A stretch of DNA of 64,000 nt from Phyllostachys edulis (lineage: Eukaryota > Streptophyta > Magnoliopsida > Poales > Poaceae), in assembly GCA_036346405.1 (NCBI GenBank), contig CM070561.1, forward strand, positions 8,664,441 through 8,728,440, read 5' to 3'. A program made the position numbers and the translations under genes. The notes beneath the pieces are model-generated. The model had not been told where the DNA came from and searched no databases. It saw only the letters and a program-made list of their open reading frames with translations. Every line of letters starts with the position of its first letter. Position 1 is the stretch's first letter. Below, one piece after another: positions 37,400 to 48,596 of the stretch.

Positions 37400-37715
37400 G
37401 ACGCCTCATCACAGACGGTTGACCAAAACCGTCGGTATTACATTCAATCACAGACGGTTTTGGTTTAGAGACCGCGTACTCTCGGGCTGCGCTAAAAACC
37501 GTCGTGAAGAGGCAATATCACGCATTTTCATTTTAAAACCGTCGTGAAGTATCACGAGCGGTTAACACGCTGAACCGTTTGTGATATTATCGAGATCACA
37601 GACGGTTTTTAAACACAACCGTCGTGAAGTATCACGAGCGGTTACAACAAGAACCGCTCGTGATATTAATTAGTATCCGAGCGGTTCTTAACAATAACCG
37701 CTCGCGTGATAATAT
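37400..37715. repeat. Left subterminal repeats of CACTA element 1
   Basis: At least ten copies, in both orientations, of a unit around ACGGTT / AACCGTC with flanks TCACAGACGGTT, AACCGTCGTGAAG and TATCACGAGCGGTT. Pairs of opposite orientation form short palindromes. CACTA transposases of the En/Spm type bind such motifs near the termini. Confidence 0.9.
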
Positions 37716-38587
37716 CGCTCTGCTCCACGGTCGCCGCCATCGCCCGGCTCCCGATCGTCTCTTCATCGCCGATCGCGCGTCTGCCGCCAATCCGCTTGGC
37801 TCCCGATCGTCTCTTCGTCTCACGCTCGAATTTATTCCTTGTTTGATAAAATGATCATCGCCATCCAAGATGATCATCCCCACATACTTATAAAATTAAA
37901 AAAGCAGAAATGGCTGCCTCTTCCTGTCGCCGCAGACCGATGGCCTTCTGGCCTCACTTTGTCGAGCACCTCTCTCGGTGTAGGTTGAACTGTCTTTGCG
38001 GAAGAACACTGCTTGATCAACAGGTGTCTTCACTCCTCTACCGGCAGAGAATTTGCGGGAGCAGTGGCAACCACCTTCCGCCGTCTTGACATCCTCCTCC
38101 GCCGTGTCTTCCGGTGATCTCCCACTTTCGGTAGCGTTCTGGCGTCATCGGCGTAGTCCTCCAAAACGACGTTGCGTCTCCGGTGAGGCTTGCCGTCACT
38201 TGGGCTGTGAAATCGGGCGGCGGCATCGACATCGACCAGCCGATACCCTCAAGCAAGGGAAGAGAGCCTATGGGCTCAATTCTTCTTGGTTCAACGATCG
38301 AGGGTCTTGGAGACACTTGAGCAGCGCGTCGTGAGTGGGCGATTTCGAGCTTCATTCGATGATGATCGTGAACCGTCCAATGCCGGCGCCGCCGCCTATG
38401 AAGTATTGAAGGCGGAGATAGCACCTACCTCCGCCACTAGAAAAACTTTGTTTTATTTATAGGTTTTACTTTTTAAAATCTTTTTGTAGCGGTAGCCACA
38501 TTGTTTGGCCATATATATGAAAATTCCAAAATGAAAAAAAAAGTTTGGAGGTGAAGTTACTATATTTAATTATATGTTGAATTATTG

Positions 38588-38589
38588 CG

Positions 38590-38629
<40 letters not shown>
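38588..38629. repeat. (CT)n(AT)n microsatellite
   Basis: A run of CT dinucleotides followed directly by AT dinucleotides inside CACTA element 1. Confidence 0.97.
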
Positions 38630-38924
38630 CGAGAGACAGTTTTGTGGAAAAACAAAATCTAGTTTGGAGGTGAAGTTACAATTAATATTAATTATATCGA
38701 GCAGCGCGCGTCAACGGGCGGGTGGGCGCATTTCGAGCTTCGTTCACGATCGAGAACCGTCCGATGCCGACACCGCCGCCTATGAAGTATTGCGTGATGG
38801 AGATAGCACCTACCTTCGCCACTAGAAAAACCTTGTTTAATTATAGGTTTACGCTTTTTTAATATAAACATGTAATTTCTTCACATGTCATGTAAGTGTA
38901 TATACTTGAGAAAAAATATTTCAC

Positions 38925-39085
38925 GGACGGTTCCATAATGGAACCGTCGTGATATAGATATATCACGAGCGGTTCCATTATGGAACCGTCTGCGATATAG
39001 ATATATCACGACGGTTCCATTATGGAGCCGTGCGTGATGATATCACCGACGGTTCCATAATAGAACCGTCTCTGATAAGTCTTTA
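38925..39085. repeat. Internal palindromic cluster in CACTA element 1
   Basis: Four inverted pairs of the type GACGGTTCCATAATGGAACC separated by ATATAGATATATCACGA-like spacers. It is the same core as the subterminal repeats but placed in the middle of the element, 1.5 kb from the left end. Confidence 0.9.
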
Positions 39086-39766
39086 TAAGTAGGAGCTAGC
39101 ATAGCTTGCCGCTAGGGTTTGCGCTCTAACTCGTCACTCCCCAGCGGCCTTACTCTCGTCCGTTCCCCTCCTCGTCGCTGCTGACGCCGCCATTCTTCCC
39201 GTCGCCGACGGTTGGCAGCATCTGGTGACCTGCAAAAGACACTCGACGATAAGAGTGTCTTTTGCGGCGTCACCGAGCAATACTCTAACTCACGGATGAC
39301 GCCCAAACTCGTCACTCCCGGACTCCGGCCGCTAGGGTTTGCGCCGCCCTAACTCCGTTCCTCCCCACCTCGACGCCGCCGCCTGTCCGCCCGTCGCCGC
39401 CCGACCCCTTTGCGCCCGCTAGGGCCTCTGGCCGGGCTTTGCTTTCCCATCCTCCTCTATTCTCCTCTAGATCTGTTAGCTTAATGTCTTTTATTGAGTT
39501 TGATTTTTATGCATGAGCCTTAAGTTGTGTCCTCGATGTTTGTGTGATTTATGCAAGGTAAAGGAAATGGATGAGGGTTGTCTTTGGTGGTGGGGTCGCC
39601 ACCGTGGTTCTTGTTGTACTAAGGTCCCTCTCTGTCTCTACCCTCCTTGCTCTGTGATGAAAATGGCTAGCTAGTGCTCTGCGATGGATGCCGAGGGCTA
39701 CTCTTTGGTGTGGTGGGTTTGGACACCCTTGGTCTTGTTCTCTTGCCGATGAACCGCTGCTCAATG

Positions 39767-40123
39767 ATGTTAATAGTCTTATGCTGAAATTGAATTGATA
39801 ATTAGTTCATATTAATAGTCCCTTGCTCTGTGATGTAATGATGTAAATAGTCCTATGCTGAAATTGAATTGATAATTAGTTCATATTAATAGTCCCTTGC
39901 TCGTGATGTAATGATGTAAATAGTCCTATGCTGAAATTGAATTGATAATTAGTTCATATTAATAGTCCTCTTCTTTGTGTGATGTAATGATGTCAATAGT
40001 CTTATGTTGAAATTGAATTGATAATTAGTTCATATTAATAGTCCCTTGCTCTGTGATGTAATGGTGTCAATAGTCTTATGCTGAAATTGAATTGATAATT
40101 AGTTCATATTAATAGTCCCCTTG
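39767..40123. repeat. 74-bp tandem repeat, 5 copies
   Basis: The core GCTGAAATTGAATTGATAAT recurs at 39783, 39857, 39930, 40006 and 40080 (spacing 73-76 bp), with AGTTCATATTAATAGTCC in each unit. The array lies inside CACTA element 1. Confidence 0.95.
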
Positions 40124-40191
40124 TTCATGCGGTCAAGTTCTCCTACCTCTTGCGTGCAGTCGTCCTACCATTCCATTCATAATCTCTTCTC

Positions 40192-40661
40192 TATAAAGTC
40201 TCCAGCGGTGGTTGCTTGTGCCATTAAAACCGGCATCATATATATATTATATATATATTATTAAAAGATCACTCGAGAATTCTTTTGAAATATGAGAATG
40301 GTTGCTTGAGAAGTTCTTGTTGGGTTTAAAGACAATTACATGCTCAAGAATGGTTAGTTGCTAATATATGATGCCACATCCAATTACGGGAGTACGTCGC
40401 ATGTTGAGATCAACGAACTACTTGGCATCAACATAGCGATGTCCAATCTTGAGCATGTAATTGGATGTCCCAACAAGAACACCAAGCATCCATATTTCTT
40501 ATATTTGCATGGGCTCAATGAGGTTGCCCGGGCTACCGCCTCATCCTTCTCATGTCAAAACACGATCCCCAAAGTGGCTGAGAGACTACGAACAATATAT
40601 ATGTAATATATATATGATGCCGGATTTAATGGTACAAGCAGCCACTGCTTGGGCCTTTATA
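40192..40661. repeat. Long imperfect inverted repeat (hairpin) in CACTA element 1
   Basis: Outer arms 40192-40259 and 40595-40661 share GTGCCATTAAAACCGGCATC versus GATGCCGGATTTAATGGTAC read inverted. Inner arms 40301-40354 and 40442-40489 share AATTACATGCTCAAGA and TTCTTGTTGGG. A further short match joins 40363-40375 and 40425-40440. One arm has about 50 bp extra. The transcript could fold into a stem-loop of some 470 nt. Confidence 0.8.
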
Positions 40662-40664
40662 GAG

Positions 40665-41045
40665 AAAAGTCATCACAGACGGTTTCAGCCACAAACCGTC
40701 TGTGATATGCACTTATCACAGACGGTTTGTGGCTAAAACCGTCTGTGATATGTGATTATCACAGACGGTTTGTGGCTAAAACCGTCTGTGATATGTGATT
40801 ATCACAGACGGTTTGTGGCTAAAACCGTCTGTGATATGATTATCACAGACGGTTTGTGGATGAAACCGCTCGTGATATATGCTATCGCAGACGGTTTGAA
40901 CCACAAACCGCTCAGGAAAGTATACATCATGATAGCGATTCAAAAGCGCTCGTGATGACCTCATGTCATCATCGACCCATAAACTCGAGGCGGCTCACGA
41001 AACCGCTCGTGATGACGTTTTGAACCGCTCGTGAAAGCCTTTTAC
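40665..41045. repeat. Right subterminal repeats of CACTA element 1
   Basis: Units of TATCACAGACGGTTTGTGGC followed by TAAAACCGTCTGTGATATG, about 43 bp per palindromic unit, nearly identical for the first four (40670-40860) and diverged toward the terminus (CGCTCGTGATGA forms). They are denser and more regular than on the left side. Confidence 0.93.
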
Positions 41046-43258
41046 GTAGTAGTGAGGAGAGGCACCGGGGCTCTCTTATATAGGGTGGACGAGGCCGAGG
41101 CGGAGATCGTCGTCTTGGTGTCACGCAGCGTCAATGGCGCGATCTGGCGTTTCGACGCGCGAGGGGGCAACCAAGAGAACGGCGCAGGATGAGGAGGGGT
41201 TTTGAATGCCACAATTTTCGTGAAGAACGGTGGAGAAAATCACGGGATTGGAAAGCTTCACTTGGGCAAAAATGGCGGTCGGCCGCTTTGCTGCCATGTC
41301 TCTGGAATAAAAACGTTTAAAGGTAGAAGAAAGGAGAAAGGAATGGATATAGATATAAAGTTGTATGACTAAGTCAAAAGAAAGCACATGGAAGGATGGT
41401 AGTGCATGCATGTTAAAGGAGGAAGTCATGGGAGTAATTTGAGGATGGGTGACCGCGTCGGAACCTGGCTGCCCGTGCAGGTTAAAAAAAAATTAAATTT
41501 TTTTTTCCGAACTATTGTAGCAACGACAAAGAAATCAAATACAATTTTTAGAAGATAGCAAATAGAGTCCAAAAATTTTAGAAAAATTCACAAAAATTCT
41601 TAGAGTTATTTTGGACTTAATAAAATAATTCCAATTTAAACTTGGTAATATCTTTTGCAATTAATTTTGTTTTAGCTTCAAAATAATTAGGGAAAAGCTT
41701 TTAAAATTTTAGAAAATAATTAAATTTTTATTTTTGACTTTTAAAACTTCAGAAACTCAAATAAAGCAATTAAAATCTTTCAAATTTCAAGAAGTCCAAT
41801 AAAATAATAAGTTTAATTAATTTTTAAATTGGTAACAGCACTTGGGATGTTACACCGTTAAGTGTGTGACCTTGTAGGTTCATGCGTAATCGGTTGTGCC
41901 TCAAAAACCCTTTCCGATCATGAGTCGTAACGGCTCCTAGCAGAACATAGCGATTCCCGAATACACATAAATTATATCGGACGAACCTTGATGCAATATG
42001 ATCTATGACCGTGTCCTCATCACTTACGACCGTGTCCTATCTCTATACGATCACCAGATTTGGTCACGACACTATTTGTAACTCCTTACGACTGTGTTAT
42101 GACCACTCTGTGATTACGCTCGACCAATCTCCACGATTAGCTCAGATCTCCATACGACCATCATGAATCGTCGAACTAAGCGACCTACTCGTGTATATTC
42201 TCTTTGCCTCACGATGTTTGGTTGAACTCTAGGTGAGATATTGTATCATCCATGGACTGTTCAATACTTTCTCGATCGAGTGTCGGGTTACTTTACGTGG
42301 TCGAACACTTCGACTACAAGTTGCATAGACATGCACTTTCTTTATCTGATCACAACGAGGGGCCCAGAGACATCTCTCCTGTTATGTTAGGAGGGACAAA
42401 TCTCATATCCGACCAGTCACATTCCTCTGCATGTTTCATAGCATACCTGAAAGTTACCTTTATAACTACCCAGTTACGGTGTAGCGTTTGGCAACCCCTA
42501 AGAGTGCTATTACACATGTAGAAAACCATGCTAATCTCAGGTCTAAGGATTATACATCATCATTGATTGAGACCAACTAACGACACATAGAATCATAACA
42601 ATTTCAATAGTGTCTCAAGGTGGGTCTAATCCAACATCATGTTCTCTAACATGTGTCCATATTATTGGTTTGATATCTCCATATCCATGACCCGTGAAAC
42701 ATAGTCATCAACCAATACATATGCTAGTCTATTCATATGTGTCCTCATATGTTTCCGACCAGAGATCGTATAAGAATAATTATCGCAAAAATATAGAGTT
42801 TCACAATCAAGTCACATACTTGATAATCAATATTAACAATATTATTCTAGGAACAAGATAACATATTATCCAATATTATGAACATAATGAAATATAATCA
42901 TCTCTATGATTGCCTCTAGAGCATATTTCCAACAGTTAGTATTTGGAATTTATTAAAATCGTTGTTAAATAAGCTACAATGCTGCTTTTGTTTGAAACAT
43001 GTTGTGATCAACGCTTCATATTGTATCTACCACCGCCTATTCTTGAGGAATGCTCAACTCGGTGACGCTAAGAGAGAGCGAGAGATAGAGAACGAGAAAG
43101 GAGGCAATCAGGGAAGAAAAACAATGTCGAAAGGGGCCGGTCCTACATGTCAGCGAGGGCGTGCGAGAAGGGCGACACAACTGGGCTGGTGAGCGAGTGC
43201 GGGCGCATGGGCTAGCTGGTTGGGCTACGAGGAAGGGCCTAGCGCGAGTGTGCATGTG

Positions 43259-43975
43259 TGATGAACCCGAAGGTCCTTGTTTTGGCCCGATCTTTGGATG
43301 AGACGATAAGTTCGGTAGTCGTCGCTCAACTCTCATGATCCTGGGAACGAACTCGCAAGGCTCGAAACCACACAATCGTGAACTGATTGACAAGTCGTTA
43401 TCAGCCATGCATGAATACCCAGATGACCTAACCACAAAGGTCGATTCCTGCATACACCGAAGAAGCACGCAAGAACAAGATAAAGCAATCTGAAATTGCA
43501 AATAGGATTGAAATATTTGATTGAAATTGGGATTCCGAATAAGAATCTTGACTGGATGCTCTAGTCGACACATGCAGAAGATACAAGTTGCAAATGAAGG
43601 CAAACTAACATAAACAAAATCCAAGAAAAACTAGAGGGGTGCGGCTTCCTTAAATAGGAGAGGGGAAGCCACACATAACTAAGAGAGAAGGGTGTGGGAC
43701 TACTCATGGTACTGTTCACGTGAACAGTACGACCACAAAGGGGGTCGGGCCAAGGAGGTGGTCGGCCCAAACAAACTAAAGTGGTAACTGTCCTTTAGGC
43801 CCAATGATTGATACAAGGCCCTCGGTCCAAAGTGAGGTGGCGCAGCACCCTATATAAATGAAGTAAATTCGTTAGTCTGTCGAAATAGAGTTTGACGCCG
43901 CCGAATTGATGGACGTAGAGTAACCCGGTTGGAGGTGGAGTAGCGGTCGTATTCGGCGGGTTAATGTCTTCATCA
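43259..43975 (-). mobile_element. 3' LTR of the non-autonomous element
   Basis: Collinear with 62403-63133 over its full length with scattered substitutions. The plus-strand left end is TGATGAACCCGAAGGTCC and the right end is AATGTCTTCATCA, followed by the pyrimidine run TCCTCCCTTCCTT (43976-43988), which is the PPT on the element strand. Confidence 0.9.
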
Positions 43976-45210
43976 TCCTCCCTTCCTTGCATTTGAGTCG
44001 TCCTCGACTCAAGAACATCGTCAAGTAGCAACGCATGCTCATCTTTCTGCAAATTGTTAGCAACAGCAAAAAGCAAAGAAATAGCAAACACTTTGCAAAT
44101 TAAAGGTGAGTGTGCATGCATCAAATTAGTAAAGATACAGTTTCTCATAGTATTCAGCGTGCAACTCAATTTGCAAGTATAAGTGAAGTATATAGTAGAG
44201 TTATTCATCACACTGTCATGACGAAACGTGGTCCTCAATATTTGGAAGTTAATGGGCAGCACAACAATTGATTTCAAAGTGCACAAGTCATTCATATAGT
44301 CATATTTCAATCGAGCAAGAGCAAATTCATCTAGCAAAGGTGAAAAGATTTGTAAGTTCATCCATACTGCAATAGTATTATGCAGATTGTCAATACTAGA
44401 TGGTGCAATTAGAGATGAACACAGAGGCATTGAATGATCGGTAAATTTTATGTTCCTCTCATAATGAACAAGATTTATCACACAAGACTTGTTGTTCAAA
44501 ACAGCAAGCTTCAATTCATCCATGTTATCACAAGTTATGCATATTCGATAGACAAGAAATTGATTGTCTACACCATAATCTCCAATCAAATTAAACTTAT
44601 ATCCAGGGGTGTAGACACTACACAAGGATTTCTAACATGCAATTACAGAAACTTTTGCCATAACATGTGACAAGTTCATAGGTGGATCCAACATAATGTA
44701 ACATAAAGAGTCAGCAGGAGAAATTCTAGTCAAAACATCTTTATGTCTAACCAATTCCACATGATCACTGTATGCGATTAATTCACCATATGAATCACTC
44801 TAAACAGCAGGCAATTCAATTATGTCATCACATGGTGCACTCAACTCAGTAGGCAAATCAATCAAATTATCACAGGAGTCATGCAAATTCTTAATAATAT
44901 CAGATTCTGTAGCTAGGAAGTTAATTTCTACCTTCTCAGCACTAGGTTCTTCCACCTCATGTGATGCAATGGTTTCTACTACAGGCTGATTTTCCCTTTG
45001 TTCAATGGTACTAGGCATGAAATCATGGTTATTGTTGTCAGGTTGAGTGTTTAAATCAATACCTTTGGTATTACCTTGTAGGCTCGACTCAGATGATGTT
45101 GGCACTGGAGGCGGTGAATAGTCACAAGCTTTCCCTTCTTTTTCTTGCTCCAGCTCAATTGCCAAGGAGCAAGACTGAGTGATGCTCACAGCAGCAAGGG
45201 CGGCAATCAT
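43795..45210 (-). pseudogene. Downstream frames of the non-autonomous element, function unknown
   Basis: Two minus-strand frames lie between the gag break and the 3' LTR. The upstream one (45210-44800, 136 residues) is acidic and low in complexity. The second (44625-43795, 276 residues) has no recognised domain and its C-terminal third lies inside the 3' LTR. A gap with stops separates them. Neither shows retrotransposon enzyme motifs. They may be remnants of a longer element-specific protein. Confidence 0.45.
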
Positions 45211-46843
45211 GGTAGGTGTAGCAGCACCAGAAGAAACAACCGAAGATGATCTTGATGCAGAGGTGTGTACTGTACGCTTGTTTGTTTCATGTACACGTGA
45301 AGGTGTAGTGGAAGTCGACGAAAGTGCACGACTAGCCTTGGATTGTCATCCCTGTACTTCCTTTTCAACTTTGCAAGCCAGACGAAACAAGCGAGTGACA
45401 GTTGGAGGTTTATAAATAAGTTTATCCTTAATTTGATGGTTTAATCCTCCAAAAAATCTAGTTATCTTAGCATCTTCAGTTTCATCTAAACCACAATGCA
45501 ACAAACCAATTTGCAATTCTTGATAATAATTCTCTACAGAACTACTAGCTTGTAATCATCCCATGAACAAGGTTGCTCTATGTCTTGCTGTAGCCCCAAA
45601 TCAGTACCTTTGTCATTGTCATCCTCATCAGATACTGTAGGTACCTCAAACTTCTCCTCTAATGACTTAAGATGTGTGGATATCATAGGGATATGCCTGA
45701 GATCTTAGGATGATGTTACAATTGGCAATGTCGTTTACAGTTTGTCGAATCACATGTTTTCGGCAAAGCTCCAGGTCAGTCAGGCCTCTAGCAGTCTGAC
45801 CGGCCATAGTGGCGGTCAGACCGGCCATGCCTTGTTTTTCTGGAGTGGTGGCTGACGGTCAGACCGGCTAGTGGAGCGGTCTGACCGGCTTTGCCTGAAC
45901 GGTCAGACCAGCCATTGTAATGTCTTTGGATTTTGGAGCTGGGCCAAAAATAGAGGGTATAAGCAAGTGAGAGGGTTCTTCTACACTTGGTCTCATGATT
46001 TTTGGAGCTTCCAGGAAAAAGTTCTATTAGTTTGAAAATTCCATTAGGTTTCGGGTTTCCAGTGAGGAAATTTGGCTAAGTCTCACTGGCGGTCGATCGC
46101 CAATAGCAGTGTGATCGACGCCAGCCGGGCGGCCGACCGCCAAAGTGGTGGTCTGACCGGTTTTGGTCTATTCCTCGGCCAATCGGTGGCGATGATCGTT
46201 GGATTAGGTCAAGTTCATGGATTTCATGGCATATGTGTTGCATGATGCATGTTTTGACTAATGTGGGTCAAGTTGCAAAGAACTTGTTCCCGGAAACGAT
46301 TTCATGGTCTGTTTGTGCAGGTTGCTTAGAGGTCAACGACGGTCAATGGCGAGGATGATCGGGACTAGGCTTGGAGAGCTGAGGTCCAGAACGATCGGGG
46401 ATGCCGGGTGAGGTCAATAGGTTCAAGCATGGCGCAGAATGGACAAGGATGACCGAACGGGCAGTTCGGTGTGACGGGTTGGATCAAGCGGCGCGAAGGT
46501 CAGTGCAAGTGCCATGGTGGTTTCGGTGGGAGCCGGATGGGAGAGACTTGCCAACATGGAGAGAGCTGCAGGATCAACCTACGCGTGGTGAAGCATGGAT
46601 GTGTTTCACACAGTTGGGACTCGGTCTTTGCAAAAAGATCGAGGAGGGGTATTTTGGTAATTTTACCAAATACTGCCTTGGTGACCTTTTGCCAAATCAC
46701 GGCGCAAGATGGCGCAAGGTGAAGTGGATTAGGTCAAGAGATGAAGACGGCGCTTTAAAACGCGTGCTTATGTGACCCGTTTGTGTGTGGGCTTTAACGG
46801 GGGCCTATTAGGTTTCAATCTTCTAGAAGGTCTAAGCCTCCAC

Positions 46844-46852
46844 TATAAATAG
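46844..46852 (+). promoter_or_regulatory. TATA box of the 5' LTR
   Basis: TATAAATAG in the context CTCCACTATAAATAGAGG. The same site is at 59819-59827 in the 3' LTR, supporting a conserved promoter position about 1.17 kb into the LTR. Confidence 0.75.
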
Positions 46853-47684
46853 AGGAGGGAGGTGGCTGCACCCCCTTTAACCCTTTTCATTGTGTTTGAA
46901 ACCCTAGTTTGCTTAGGGAGAGGATTAGTGGAGGTTAGGGTTCTAGAGAGTTGGATTGGATTTCGTGCTCATGTATTGAGTCTTTGTCCTCCATTGTTGG
47001 AGTGGTTGTAAACCAATACCCAATCAAATCAATCCAAAGAGAATTCTCTCAAGATGAATCTATTCTCTCTTTTTCTCTCTATTTGGTGATTTGGTGCCTT
47101 TCTTTGATCCACGAGTTTTTGCTTGGTTTCTTGGCTTGATCTAACTTGCTGTGACTTGTGGGAACCTATCTAGGATCATCTCGATCATCAATTACCCACA
47201 AGCAAGTCTCTAGATCATATTTCGATTCTTACTCAGTTTTTGACCATACTTTGCTGAAACTGCAAAAGATTGGAACCTTGGCTTGGATTTCTGCGATCCT
47301 TGATTGGAATAGGTTCACAATATCTTTGAGAAGGTGTGTGTCAAGTTTCGTGGAGTTTGGCCGCATAGATCAAAAGTTAGATCGATTTGAGTTTCGGTTT
47401 TAGGGTCGTTCATCTTTTTCAGATAAACATCGGTCGACCGATTTTAGAACGCCGATCGAGACCGCTCAAGAACCGGGTCGATCACAGATAAAAATCGGTC
47501 ATCGACCGCCACTCCGGTTTGAGATTCTTTTGATCTATTGCTTTGGGGTTCTTAGTTTGGATTCAATACAAGTCTTCCTCTGTACTTGTAGATTGATCTT
47601 CATAGCTTTCATAGCTACTAAAGTAAAATTGGCACTACAAGAAGAACATACGTACAACAACACATAACTCGCAACGGAAAATGC

Positions 47685-48596
47685 ATGTGTTGTAGGGCCA
47701 ACTTATTCACCACACATAAAGCCTGTTCAACCCACCACCTCCCACATCAAAATAAAACTGCTCAGCTGCTCCATCTAAACCCATCTTACCCTATAGAACA
47801 TTTGAGATGCCTCGCTCCCGTTGCCTCCCCTCCTAGAAACTCAACGGTGACCTCCCCGCTGCCGCTGACCTCGCCACCGTACGGATCCAGCACCTCCTCC
47901 TCCCCCGGCCTCACCCTCGTGCGGATCTATCGTCATCACCTCCTCCCCACGGCTACATCCACACGTGGAACCGCCGCCGCCTCCTCCCCTACCACTCCCC
48001 CGTGCGGATACGGCCCTTGTCCTCCTCCCCCGCGTCGTGAAGTTGACTCCAGAGAACACCATGAGACGCCCCTTGGCCTCCTCCCCCTCGGCGTGAAGAT
48101 GACCCCGGTCGGATCTGATCCTCCTTCACGCCGCTCGACTTCCCCCTTCCCCACGCCGGTTGGTTTCCTCCTCCGCGCTGTGAAGCCACCTTCGACCAGA
48201 TCCGGGCTTCCTCGTCCTCCATGCAGTGTCACGAAGCCCCCTCTCACCGGATCCTCGCGGAGGGGCCGTGGCGGTGGCGGATCCAGTTGGTGGCAGCGCG
48301 TCGCCGTGGAGGAGGACCACGCCGTCGCTTGCGGTGAGCGAGGTAGCTGTCACGGGGCCGAGTCGTGGCCCGCGATGGAGGAGGTAAGGCGTAGGTTGCG
48401 CGAAAGCCCACAAAGAGCAATCTTTGGTGGCGGCAACCCGGCATGGCGCACCTTCTTCTCCACGCCTTCCAAATTTCTCGCCTACGGTGCGAGCTCCTTC
48501 TCTGCACGATCGATCATTTTTCGTCACACGATCTCATCCCCACGAGATGTTAGGGCTAGATTCGAGATCGTGAAATTTGGATCCACCGATCCGTAG
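47685..48596 (+). CDS. 303-residue open frame in CACTA element 2, doubtful
   Basis: A single open frame over GC-rich DNA, rich in Pro, Ser, Arg and Thr in its first two thirds. I recognise no domain. Several overlapping frames on the opposite strand are open too, which is common in GC-rich sequence with few stop codons. It could be a captured 5' UTR or first exon, or chance. It has no ATG context or homology evidence in its favour. Confidence 0.2.
   Translation: MCCRANLFTTHKACSTHHLPHQNKTAQLLHLNPSYPIEHLRCLAPVASPPRNSTVTSPLPLTSPPYGSSTSSSPGLTLVRIYRHHLLPTATSTRGTAAASSPTTPPCGYGPCPPPPRREVDSREHHETPLGLLPLGVKMTPVGSDPPSRRSTSPFPTPVGFLLRAVKPPSTRSGLPRPPCSVTKPPLTGSSRRGRGGGGSSWWQRVAVEEDHAVACGERGSCHGAESWPAMEEVRRRLRESPQRAIFGGGNPAWRTFFSTPSKFLAYGASSFSARSIIFRHTISSPRDVRARFEIVKFGSTDP

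Larger units (their letters stand above)
37375..41055. mobile_element. CACTA element 1, non-autonomous, 3681 bp
   Basis: The left end is CACTACTACAGAAAGGCT and the right end, inverted, is CACTACTACGTAAAAGGCT. A perfect 3-bp TSD AGG lies at 37372-37374 and 41056-41058, the signature of CACTA (En/Spm) transposons. Subterminal regions carry many copies of ATCACAGACGGTT and its inverse (transposase-binding type repeats). No transposase domain is recognisable; the interior has short GC-rich segments, a microsatellite, a 74-bp tandem array and a long hairpin, so mobility must have relied on a partner. Confidence 0.95.
33597..41854 (-). mobile_element. Gypsy solo LTR (family G), split by a CACTA element
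   Basis: Plus-strand ends are TGTAAGACCCGGGATTAG and CTTGGGATGTTACA, with a perfect TSD CCGTT at 33592-33596 and 41855-41859. Without the CACTA insertion it is about 4.57 kb, 1.3 kb longer than the copy at 1524. The excess is explained by an AT-rich array (35030-35820) and a diverged tandem duplication of about 0.5 kb (36080-36590 versus 36591-37100). No internal domain is present. Frames such as 36683-37084 are not genes. Confidence 0.92.
33102..42934 (-). mobile_element. Copia solo LTR (family C), inverted and split
   Basis: The pieces 33102-33596 and 41860-42934 total about 1570 bp, matching 29860-31511 inverted. The plus-strand start is TGTTGGGCCACGGGTAGG and the end is GCATATTTCCAACA. 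A perfect 5-bp TSD GTTAG lies at 33097-33101 and 42935-42939, and the empty site is at 29073-29077 in unit A. Its TATA block is altered to TACATAA (about 33518). It is interrupted by the gypsy solo LTR 33597-41854. Confidence 0.93.

Noticed and set aside
40358..40736. Protein frames in the hairpin region
   Set aside because: No domain is recognised, and the inverted-repeat structure explains the region better.
40670..41040. CRISPR-like palindromic repeats at regular spacing
   Set aside because: They are subterminal repeats of a CACTA transposon with a confirmed TSD.
46401..47403. Frames of 124, 62 and 81 residues repeated near 59454-60376
   Set aside because: Their recurrence is due to the two LTRs of one element. 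They lie around its TATA box and are not known proteins.
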